NCBI RefSeq assembly: GCF_000758545.1 | Contig: NZ_CP009279.1 | Location: 868,001-932,000 of the forward strand | Source: Paenibacillus sp. FSL H7-0737 | GTDB lineage: Bacteria; Bacillota; Bacilli; Paenibacillales; Paenibacillaceae | Reading direction: 5' to 3' | Length of the DNA stretch: 64,000 bases | Shown: piece after piece, positions 41,601 through 48,301 of the stretch | Layout: each line of letters starts with the position of its first letter | Position numbering within the stretch: the first letter of the stretch is position 1 | Made by a program: the position numbers and the translations under genes | Notes under the pieces: model-generated | Seen by the model: the letters and a program-made list of their open reading frames with translations, nothing else | Database searches by the model: none | Told to the model about the DNA's origin: nothing

Positions 41601-43617
41601 ATCCAGTGTAGTTCAGACACCTGGTGGCGACGGTGGTAGTGGCAATGGTGGAGGAACCACTCCATCGAAACCATATGTAACCCTATCCGTGGATAAGCTT
41701 ACGATTAAGAAGGGATATGTTCTTCCATCTGTACAGGTAGAGCTACAATCTGGTGACACAGTGTGGTCTGTACTAGAGAGAGTGCTAGATAGCCGCGATA
41801 TCGACTATAGATATTCTTGGAACAGTACATTTGGAAGTGTATATGTTGAATCCATAGCTGGTGATGGAGAATTTGACCATGGTAGCGGTAGTGGATGGAT
41901 GTATAATGTGAATGGAAAATATCCTAATTATGGTGCATCTTCATATAACCTAAGTGCCGGGGATAGAATTCAGTGGCGTTATACTACGAATTTGGGTGTG
42001 GATCTAAATGCACCGATGCCAACTTTGAGCCCAACTCCAACCCCATCTGCTACACCAAAACCAAGTGGTACGCCAGCTCCAGGTGATATCGCTAAACCGG
42101 GTGACCCGAATGCGAGTCCATCGCCAACAGCGACTCCTAACGATATCAAGCACGTGTATAAAGATGCCGATAAGATCTCATCCTGGGCGTTCTCAGCGAT
42201 TGAAACAGCTACAGTAAAAGGGTACATCCAAGGTAACAATGGTCAGGTAAATCCGAAAGATCACATTACAAGAGCAGAATTTACTAAGATCCTAGTATCA
42301 GCATTGGAACTTGATATCAAGAGTGACAAAGGAATTACCTACAAGGATGTCGCTCTGGGAGATTGGTTCTATCCATATGTGAATGCTGCTCATAAAGCAG
42401 GGTTAATTACAGGCTTTAATAATGAATTTAAGCCAAATGATAAGATTACTCGCGAACAAATGGCAGCCATTATTGTCAGAGCATTATCAATCCCGGCTAC
42501 GAAGCCTGGGACAGCTATTAAAGATATCAATACTGTGTCTGCGTGGGCAAAAGCAGATGTGGAAACCATTGTTGCCACCGGACTTATGTTAGGTGATAAT
42601 AATCAGTTTAAGCCTAAAGAGCTTGTAACTAGAGAAATGGCAGCTGTTGTAGCTTCTAGAACCCATGATTATAAGAGTGGCGACAAAGCAGTTAGTCCAT
42701 ATATTCAGAACACAGCAGCCTTTTTGCAAAAAACAGTAACAAACCCGGTCATCTCCTCGGTTGGCGGGGATTGGACAGTGTTCGGGCTGGCACGTTCTGG
42801 TGTGAAGGTTCCAGATAGTTATTACGCTAAGTACTATGCGAATGTAGAAGCCACCCTTAAAGAAAAAGCTGGGAAGCTGCATAGCGTAAAATATACGGAA
42901 TATGATAGAGTTATTTTGGCATTAACTTCAATCGGCAAAAATATTGATAAAGTGGCGGGTTATAACCTACTGGAACCGCTCGCGGATTTTGATACTGTAA
43001 TCAAGCAAGGCATTAATGGACCTGTGTTTGCCCTGATCGCTCTGGATAGTAATCATTACGACATTCCAGTGGTTAAGGATGTAAAGACGCAGACAACTAG
43101 AGAGATGCTCATTGATTACATTTTAGGTAGAGAGATCAACGGCGGGGGATGGGCACTAGGCAGTAATGCTACTGAGGCCGATCCGGATATTACGGGAATG
43201 GTTATTCAAGGCTTGACCCCTTATTACAAAACGAATGCCAAAGTAACGGCTGCTGTGGATCGTGGAATTGCTTGGTTATCCAAAACGCAAACAGCAGACG
43301 GTGGTTTTGCAAGCTGGGAATCTACGAATTCCGAGAGCATTGCTCAGGTGATCGTAGCTTTAGCTGGACTTGGTATAGATCCACATAAGGATTCCAGATT
43401 CATTAAAAATGGCCGTTCAGCGGTAGATGCGTTGCTTGGCTTTGCTGCACCTGAAGGTGGTTTTTATCACGTGAAGCAGGGTGGCGTAGGCAACGGAGGC
43501 GCGAAACCCGGAGAAGTAGATCTTATGGCTACGGATCAAGCGATGTATGCACTGGTTGCTTATGATCGGTTCGTTAAGGGTCAGACGAGTCTTTATGACA
43601 TGACAGACGTTAAATAG
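38695..43617 (+). CDS. Giant S-layer-anchored transcobalamin-like protein
   Basis: The 1640-residue exported protein is the first gene after the B12 riboswitch. Layout: signal peptide (1-30, ending PAHA); Ig-like domain (about 58-147); alpha/alpha-toroid 1 (148-456); toroid 2 (466-762); a beta-rich domain I do not recognise (about 775-975); DUF4430, the transcobalamin-like C-terminal domain (993-1103, ending GDRIQWRYTTNLGVDL); a Pro/Thr linker (1104-1148); three SLH domains (about 1150-1325); toroid 3 (1330-1640). Toroid repeats include ITGMTMQALAPYY and SESIAQVIVALTGVG. Animal intrinsic factor and transcobalamin combine the same two fold types and hold cobalamin between them. The squalene-cyclase DxDD acid is not conserved (DVDMTG, DPDITG). 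I infer cell-wall-bound cobalamin capture. Confidence 0.85.
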   Translation: MKKNKFLAWLLIVAVFITTFSTSVIPAHANEAIADSAVVTTEVDQALVEQINALVQEPDTEKPTISIEGIQDKQEVSSKDVSFKVVVTDNVYKDIIPVVKLNQVVLSATNGEYKASLNPGSNVIAVTAIDGAGNKADNVTYQVTYKITAKEQLDKSLAYIVNTVKNPSFGTGSGEWSILSLARANYKVPNGYYNLYYNNVATRIATIIKDGKLDASKSTENSRAILGLTSIGKDITNVAGHDLRNALADYQYIQKQGNNGPIFALIALDSHNYEIPVLFPDPDEKGVIYQSTRENLVQYILDREVKKGAADAGGWALGVTKADVDMTGMAMQALAPYYAKDPNVKAAVDRAIAWLSSVQNAQGGFTSWGSTSSESIAQVVVALTGVGVDPHSDPRFIKEGNSLIDALLSFSGPDGGFKHILTGKVDAMATDQGTYALVSYDRLINNSNRLYDMNDVPFEQPTTVVAKQQLNKNLAYILNTVKNPSFGTGSGEWSILSLARANFEVPSGYYNLYYNNVAAEVAKLMKDGKLDPSKSTEHSRAILGLTSIGKDITNVAGHDLRNALADFQYVQKQGLNGPIFALIALDSHNYDIPVVEGVTDQTTREKLVQYILEKEAPTGGWALFGTKADTDITGMTMQALAPYYAKDPNVKAAVDRAIAWLSSTQNDQGGFTSWGSTSSESIAQVIVALTGVGIDPHSDLRFVKKGNSLIDALLTFADPDGGFKHILTGRVDGMATDQGTYALVSYDRLINHSNRLFDMNDVVIEQPPVQPEGPKEFPLPSGDKPEVVINDDAHDYIVPISTGDSNKEITVVIPKSQQSKVSVSLPNNSDLPQIEATKGDVSVVIPKGAKVTSGNAAAIELMSPLTGTEAALKDSLNQIISQDKKLESIIQAFSMGGSARVEFSQFITLTFKDLKGKDVAYIQNGAPHAIQKFASDALGLASGKSEYAYDNGNDLIVKTNHFTDYIAYTSSVVQTPGGDGGSGNGGGTTPSKPYVTLSVDKLTIKKGYVLPSVQVELQSGDTVWSVLERVLDSRDIDYRYSWNSTFGSVYVESIAGDGEFDHGSGSGWMYNVNGKYPNYGASSYNLSAGDRIQWRYTTNLGVDLNAPMPTLSPTPTPSATPKPSGTPAPGDIAKPGDPNASPSPTATPNDIKHVYKDADKISSWAFSAIETATVKGYIQGNNGQVNPKDHITRAEFTKILVSALELDIKSDKGITYKDVALGDWFYPYVNAAHKAGLITGFNNEFKPNDKITREQMAAIIVRALSIPATKPGTAIKDINTVSAWAKADVETIVATGLMLGDNNQFKPKELVTREMAAVVASRTHDYKSGDKAVSPYIQNTAAFLQKTVTNPVISSVGGDWTVFGLARSGVKVPDSYYAKYYANVEATLKEKAGKLHSVKYTEYDRVILALTSIGKNIDKVAGYNLLEPLADFDTVIKQGINGPVFALIALDSNHYDIPVVKDVKTQTTREMLIDYILGREINGGGWALGSNATEADPDITGMVIQGLTPYYKTNAKVTAAVDRGIAWLSKTQTADGGFASWESTNSESIAQVIVALAGLGIDPHKDSRFIKNGRSAVDALLGFAAPEGGFYHVKQGGVGNGGAKPGEVDLMATDQAMYALVAYDRFVKGQTSLYDMTDVK

Positions 43618-43633
43618 AACTTTATTTAAAGAG

Positions 43634-43666
43634 ATAAGCAAGGGTAGCATGTATACCCTTGCTTAT
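43634..43666 (+). other. Intercistronic stem-loop in the cobalamin operon
   Basis: ATAAGCAAGGGTA (43634-43646) pairs perfectly with TACCCTTGCTTAT (43654-43666) around a seven-base loop. It lies between the giant surface protein gene and the stalk protein gene, with no long T run, so it probably tunes relative expression rather than ending the operon. Confidence 0.7.
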
Positions 43667-43690
43667 TATTTAAGGTGGGGAACTTAAGAA

Positions 43691-44665
43691 ATGAATAAGA
43701 AAAAATGGCTAACAGCGATACTAATTATTGGTGTGTTGGCGATTGCCTTCTTTTGGGGCGGGAATTATCAGAAGAGCCCGAACAAGGTTGCGAGTAACAG
43801 TGTTGAGTCTCAAGTTGTAGAATCAGCCAATACGGCCTCCAATCAGAATGTTGATGTAGAGCCTACAACCTCAAGTGATGCCGAGACAACGGAGATAGCT
43901 CCTACAGCTACACCTGGTGAAACAGCTAAGCCTAAGCCCGTTGAAACGTTAAAACCAACTGAAGAGGTAACGCCAACCGAAACTGCGGTAACAGAGGTTG
44001 AAAAGCCGACTGCAACACCTAAATCGGATACACAGGCACAACCGACCGCAACACCGAAAGCGGCTAAAACGTCCGTGCCGGAAACGAAAGCGACGGCAAA
44101 ACCAGTAATCAAACCGGATTCAAAAGTAGCGACAACAGAAACAAAGCAGGAACCGAAAAAGGATAAATTCCTTACCGATCCAGTGCCGAGCGGGAAACCT
44201 AAGCCCGTGGAATGGCAAGATGCAACGGTAGATAAGAAGAAGCAATTAACGGCTACTTTGTCCGTGTCGGCAGCAACGATTTTAGATAATATGGATATTT
44301 TCAATAAGGATAAGGTTGAAGTATTGCCGGCAGATGGTATCATTTATAAAGCGCAGAAGGTAACCTTTTATGAAGGTGAGTCTGTGTTTGATGTTTTGCT
44401 AAGAGAGATGAAGAAGAATAAAATCCATATGGAATTCAGTATGACTCCGATCTATAACAGTAATTATATTGAAGGCATAAATAATCTTTATGAATTTGAT
44501 GCTGGAGAGCTTAGTGGATGGATGTACAAAGTAAATGGCTGGTTCCCTAACTACGGCAGTAGTCGTTATGTTCTCAAGGATGGCGATGTCGTTGAATGGG
44601 TATACACTTGTGATTTAGGTCGAGATGTAGGTGGTTATGTAGCCACAGGAGGAGCTCAGAAATAA
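43691..44665 (+). CDS. Membrane-tethered stalk protein with C-terminal DUF4430 domain
   Basis: The 324-residue protein has an N-terminal membrane anchor or uncleaved signal (about 5-23), a long stalk rich in Thr, Pro, Glu and Lys (about 30-165, repeats such as PTATPK), and a DUF4430 domain (about 185-315). The domain has the same signature as in the upstream giant protein: GESVFDVLL, then SGWMYKVNGWFPNYGSSRYV and DGDVVEWVYTCDLG. The end corresponds to the DGETIE-type strand of intrinsic factor and transcobalamin. AAGGTGGGGAA precedes the ATG, and its stop overlaps the EcfT start (TAATG). A likely role is handing cobalamin from the wall-bound protein to the ECF transporter; this is inference. 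Confidence 0.8.
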   Translation: MNKKKWLTAILIIGVLAIAFFWGGNYQKSPNKVASNSVESQVVESANTASNQNVDVEPTTSSDAETTEIAPTATPGETAKPKPVETLKPTEEVTPTETAVTEVEKPTATPKSDTQAQPTATPKAAKTSVPETKATAKPVIKPDSKVATTETKQEPKKDKFLTDPVPSGKPKPVEWQDATVDKKKQLTATLSVSAATILDNMDIFNKDKVEVLPADGIIYKAQKVTFYEGESVFDVLLREMKKNKIHMEFSMTPIYNSNYIEGINNLYEFDAGELSGWMYKVNGWFPNYGSSRYVLKDGDVVEWVYTCDLGRDVGGYVATGGAQK

Positions 44666-45555
44666 TGAAGGATAGCTTTTCTACCTTTCATCCGTTTGTG
44701 AATTTTCTATATTTTGTCGTTGTATTGCTGTTTAGCATGGTGTTCATGCATCCCATATTTCAGGTGATTGCCCTTATCAGTGCAGTAGTCTACTCCTTTA
44801 TGTTAAAAGGAAAGAAAGCCGTTCGGTTTAATCTGCTGTACATGGTTCCTTTTCTACTATTTATGGCGATTATGAACCCTGTTTTTAATCACCAAGGGGT
44901 AACGATCTTGTTCTATTTGAACAATGGAAATCCCATTACGGAGGAATCCATTCTTTATGGCGTAGCAGCGGCGTGCATGTTTGTGACGGTAATCATATGG
45001 TTCTCCTGTTATAACGTCGTGATGACCTCGGATAAGTTTATTTATATATTCGGAAAAATACTGCCGGCACTGTCGTTGATTTTTTCGATGGTGCTTCGTT
45101 TTGTTCCTAGATATTTAGCGCAAATCAAGGTGATTTCGAATGCCCAAAAATGTATAGGCCGGGATGTCACGCAGGGAAATCTCCTCGCAAGGGCGCGGAA
45201 TGGGATTACGATCCTATCGATAATGACCACCTGGGCTCTGGAAAATGCGATTGAAACGGCAGATTCCATGAAGTCAAGAGGATATGGATTGCCTGGACGT
45301 ACAAGCTTTTCGATCTTCCGTTTAGATGCCCGGGACAAAGTAGCCCTCTTGATCATGACAGGCTTAATTGCGATGGTAGCTATCGGCGCAGCAATGGGTG
45401 AGAACACGATGAGATATTATCCGTCGATTAAAGCGAGCGCAATTACACCTTTTAGTATCCTTGTATATATCGCTTATTTTGCGCTATGTATGATCCCTGT
45501 GCTCATCAATATGGTGGAGGCAATGAAATGGAAATCTATCGAATCGAAGAACTAA
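44665..45555 (+). CDS. ecfT: ECF transporter transmembrane component EcfT
   Basis: The 296-residue membrane protein has the EcfT/CbiQ pattern: an N-terminal FHPFVNFLYFVVVLLFSMVF segment, about five or six membrane helices and the cytoplasmic coupling region with MVLRFVPRYL and SMKSRGYGLPGRTSF, whose ARG-like motifs contact the ATPases. It links the S component to the ATPase pair. It overlaps the stalk gene by one base and the ATPase gene by 28 bases, so the transporter genes are tightly coupled. Control by the B12 riboswitch makes this a dedicated, not shared, module for cobalamin. Confidence 0.9.
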   Translation: MKDSFSTFHPFVNFLYFVVVLLFSMVFMHPIFQVIALISAVVYSFMLKGKKAVRFNLLYMVPFLLFMAIMNPVFNHQGVTILFYLNNGNPITEESILYGVAAACMFVTVIIWFSCYNVVMTSDKFIYIFGKILPALSLIFSMVLRFVPRYLAQIKVISNAQKCIGRDVTQGNLLARARNGITILSIMTTWALENAIETADSMKSRGYGLPGRTSFSIFRLDARDKVALLIMTGLIAMVAIGAAMGENTMRYYPSIKASAITPFSILVYIAYFALCMIPVLINMVEAMKWKSIESKN

Positions 45556-47198
45556 GCTTTGCTTTTCCTGAACAAGAGCAGATGGCTCTTTCGAATATCA
45601 ATCTTACGATTGCAAGCGGAGACTTTATTACTGTGTGTGGAAAGTCAGGCTGCGGAAAAAGTACCTTACTAAGACAACTGAAAACAATCCTAACCCCACA
45701 TGGCAAACGCCAAGGGGCGATTTATTATAAGGGTCAACCTGTAGAAGAGATCGATCAACGGACACAGGCAGCGGAAATCGGTTATGTACTCCAAAGTCCG
45801 GACAATCAAATTGTGACAGACAAGGTGTGGCATGAACTGGCCTTTGGCCTTGAAAGCTTAGGTTATGACAATTCTACGATTCGTTTGCGCGTGGCTGAGA
45901 TGGCGAGCTTTTTCGGAATTCAGACCTGGTTCCATAAAAGTGTGACTGAGCTATCGGGTGGCCAGAAGCAGCTACTCAATTTAGCAGCGATTATGGCTAT
46001 GCATCCCTCGGTTCTAATCCTTGATGAGCCTACCTCTCAGCTAGATCCCATCGCCGCTTCCGATTTTTTGGAGACGGTCAAAAAGATTAATCGCGAGCTT
46101 GGAACAACCGTTATCATGAGCGAGCATCGTCTAGAGGATGTTCTTCCGCTTACAGATCGGCTGATTGTGTTGAATGAGGGCGTCGTGATTGCTGATGATA
46201 CCCCGCAAAGGGTGGGAAAAGCTCTAAGCAAGCTGAATCATCCGATGTTTCTGTCCATGCCCTCACCGATGCAAATTTACGCAGGCGTAGAGAATGACTT
46301 AGCATGGCCTGTTACAGTGAAGGAAGGACGCCAATGGTTGGATGCTTTTCTAGAGGATAAGACACCTGCAGCGATCGCTGAATCTCAGCCAAGCTCGAAA
46401 GTGGACGGCCCTGTAGTCATAAAGTTTAAGGATGTATGGTTTAAATATGATAAAAACGGACCGGATATTATTAAAGATTTGTCTTTTGAAGTAAAGCAAG
46501 GGCAGTTCTATTGCATTGTTGGTGGGAATGGAACGGGGAAGACATCAACACTCTCCTTGATGAGCGGCATCCTTCAGCCCTATCGAGGGAAGGTTCTAAT
46601 CAGTGGAAAGAATCCAGCAAAAATGAATGCCAAAGAACTGTTTACTAACAATCTGGGCATCCTCCCGCAAAATCCGCAAACCTTATTTGTGAAAAAAACA
46701 GTCGAGCTAGATTTATACGAAATGTTATCTCAGCTTCCTTTGACGAAGGAAGAAAAGGTGGCTAAAGTTGAGGCTGTGGTTAAGTTCGCAGAACTGGAAC
46801 ATCTTCTCTCGATGCATCCGTATGATCTTAGCGGGGGAGAACAGCAGCGTACTGCGCTGGCAAAAGTGCTTTTGTTAGAACCAAAGATTCTGCTGCTGGA
46901 TGAACCGACGAAGGGACTGGATGGAGCTTTTAAAGAGAAATTAGCTTTATTCTTACAGAAGCTTAATGCTGAAGGTGTTACCATCGTAATGGTTTCGCAT
47001 GATGTTGAATTCTGTGCCAAATACGCGGAGGTCTGCGCCATGTTCTTTGATGGAAGTATCATCACTACGAATGAAGCCCAGAGGTTTTTTGCTGGAAACA
47101 GCTTCTATACGACTGCCGCCAACCGTATGGCGCGTCATGTATGGAGCGAGGGAGTAACGATAGAGGGTGTGATTGATTTATGTCAACGAAGCAGGTGA
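45528..47198 (+). CDS. Fused double ECF ATPase (EcfA-EcfA')
   Basis: ATG 45528 lies seven bases after GGTGGAGG; the frame is open back to 45486 inside ecfT. The 556-residue protein holds two ABC ATPase domains. The first has Walker A GKSGCGKST (38-46), signature LSGGQKQLL and Walker B VLILDEPTSQLDP. The second has Walker A GGNGTGKTS (about 332-340), signature LSGGEQQRTA and Walker B ILLLDEPTKGLD. The fusion replaces the separate EcfA1 and EcfA2 of shared ECF systems and is typical of solitary, substrate-dedicated modules. It energises import with EcfT and the S component encoded on either side. Confidence 0.92.
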   Translation: MEIYRIEELSFAFPEQEQMALSNINLTIASGDFITVCGKSGCGKSTLLRQLKTILTPHGKRQGAIYYKGQPVEEIDQRTQAAEIGYVLQSPDNQIVTDKVWHELAFGLESLGYDNSTIRLRVAEMASFFGIQTWFHKSVTELSGGQKQLLNLAAIMAMHPSVLILDEPTSQLDPIAASDFLETVKKINRELGTTVIMSEHRLEDVLPLTDRLIVLNEGVVIADDTPQRVGKALSKLNHPMFLSMPSPMQIYAGVENDLAWPVTVKEGRQWLDAFLEDKTPAAIAESQPSSKVDGPVVIKFKDVWFKYDKNGPDIIKDLSFEVKQGQFYCIVGGNGTGKTSTLSLMSGILQPYRGKVLISGKNPAKMNAKELFTNNLGILPQNPQTLFVKKTVELDLYEMLSQLPLTKEEKVAKVEAVVKFAELEHLLSMHPYDLSGGEQQRTALAKVLLLEPKILLLDEPTKGLDGAFKEKLALFLQKLNAEGVTIVMVSHDVEFCAKYAEVCAMFFDGSIITTNEAQRFFAGNSFYTTAANRMARHVWSEGVTIEGVIDLCQRSR

Positions 47199-47908
47199 CG
47201 GGTCGTCGTTTGAGTCGTCGAACTTTATTAGCGGGACTGCTAATCTTTATAGTTATTCCAGCTACAATTTTGTTAGGTATCTTTGTCCTAGATGATCGCA
47301 AATATTACTTTATCAGCCTATTGATCGTCCTCTACACGATGATTCCGTTTGCGTTGGTGTTCGAGAATCGGAAGCCGCAGGCGAGGGAACTCATCGTCAT
47401 AGCGGTGCTAGCAGCTATTGCCGTTGCTGGACGCGCAGCCTTTTTCATGTTGCCGCAGTTTAAGCCGGTTGTTGCCATTGTCATCATCGCAGGGGTGAGT
47501 TTGGGAGCTGAGGCAGGATTTCTGGTCGGTGCTGTTGCGGGCTTCGTCTCCAATTTCTTCTTTGGGCAGGGACCTTGGACGCCTTGGCAAATGTTTTGTT
47601 TTGGCATCATTGGCTTCCTGGCGGGCATTTTCTTCAAGAAGGGTCTGCTTAAAAAGACTAAGCTATCGCTGTGTATATTCGGAGGGCTAGCGACATTCTT
47701 GGTATATGGTGGCATTATCAATATAGGCTCGCTGATGATGTTCACTTCTGAGTTCTCATTATCGGCGTTGATGACGACTTATGTTTCCGCCTTTTGGTTT
47801 GATATGGTGCATGCCATCTCGACGGTGGTGTTCCTCTTTTTCATTGCTAACCCTATGATTGAAAAGTTGGATCGGATAAAAACGAAGTATGGGTTGATTG
47901 AGCCTTAG
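47180..47908 (+). CDS. ECF transporter substrate-binding (S) component, probably for cobalamin
   Basis: The 242-residue membrane protein has about six helices and the S-component pattern VIAVLAAIAVAGRAAFFMLP then QFKPVVAIVIIAGVSLGAEAG and NFFFGQGPWTPWQMFCFG. It overlaps the ATPase stop by 19 bases. S components of this large type occur with dedicated ECF modules; with a B12 riboswitch and transcobalamin-like proteins upstream, cobalamin or a corrinoid is the best guess (compare CbrT-type importers of Firmicutes). The specificity cannot be read from sequence alone. It ends the operon; two hairpins follow at 48139 and 48256. Confidence 0.85.
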   Translation: MSTKQVTGRRLSRRTLLAGLLIFIVIPATILLGIFVLDDRKYYFISLLIVLYTMIPFALVFENRKPQARELIVIAVLAAIAVAGRAAFFMLPQFKPVVAIVIIAGVSLGAEAGFLVGAVAGFVSNFFFGQGPWTPWQMFCFGIIGFLAGIFFKKGLLKKTKLSLCIFGGLATFLVYGGIINIGSLMMFTSEFSLSALMTTYVSAFWFDMVHAISTVVFLFFIANPMIEKLDRIKTKYGLIEP

Positions 47909-47949
47909 GTTTTGGAATTGGGTGTTTGGCGTTTTAAGTGCTGCGCATT

Positions 47950-48100
47950 GCGCTGGCGGACGCTCCGAGAACGGACTGTTGTTACAATCGCTGTTGTGTC
48001 CAGATTTTTTTGAATTTTTCCCCCTAGGGTAAAATCCGGACACAAAGGCGAACGCTCCGCTTTTCCACAATCAGTCCGTTCTCTCCGCTGCTATCAGCGC
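47950..48100. repeat. Long imperfect palindromic repeat, copy 1
   Basis: The arms contain matching inverted blocks: GCGCTG/CAGCGC (47950-47955, 48095-48100), GAGAACGGACTG/CAGTCCGTTCTC (47967-47978, 48072-48083) and TTGTGTCC.GATTTT with its complement near 47994 and 48033. The right arm contains a GGCGAACGCTCCGC block that recurs, inverted, at 62858-62872 in copy 2. It lies in the 393-base gap 47909-48301, which holds no gene. It looks like a dispersed non-coding element. Confidence 0.65.
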
Positions 48101-48138
48101 GAAACCTAAACTCTACATCGAAGAAAGACTCAAAGAAT

Positions 48139-48165
48139 CCCCCTTCGGTTTTTAGCCGAAGGGGG
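48139..48165 (+). terminator. GC-rich hairpin after the cobalamin operon
   Basis: CCCCCTTCGG (48139-48148) pairs with CCGAAGGGGG (48156-48165) around a short T-rich loop. No T run follows, so it may stabilise mRNA ends or act with the terminator at 48256. Confidence 0.55.
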
Positions 48166-48255
48166 GCGGTAGTACCTAGTGGCTGGAGGTTTGGCCACTA
48201 TAAGATATTACAATCGGTATGGAATTCTAGTAGCGATGCTCCTAGATCTAACCTT

Positions 48256-48300
48256 AAAAAACAGGCGATGCTCCGGTCTACCGGTATCGCCTGTTTTTTG
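48256..48300. terminator. Bidirectional rho-independent terminator
   Basis: ACAGGCGAT (48261-48269) pairs with ATCGCCTGT (48286-48294), with an inner CCGG/CCGG, flanked by AAAAA on the left and TTTTTT on the right. It can end the cobalamin operon and the convergent kinase gene. Confidence 0.88.
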
Positions 48301-48301
48301 A

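Noticed and set aside
38695..43617. Squalene-hopene cyclase or prenyltransferase activity for the toroid domains
   Set aside because: The protein is secreted and SLH-anchored, and the cyclase DxDD acid is replaced (DVDMTG, DPDITG), so an enzyme role is unlikely.
48139..48165. Second cobalamin-operon terminator with T run
   Set aside because: The stem is strong but no T run follows, so I list it only as a hairpin and rely on 48256-48300 as terminator.
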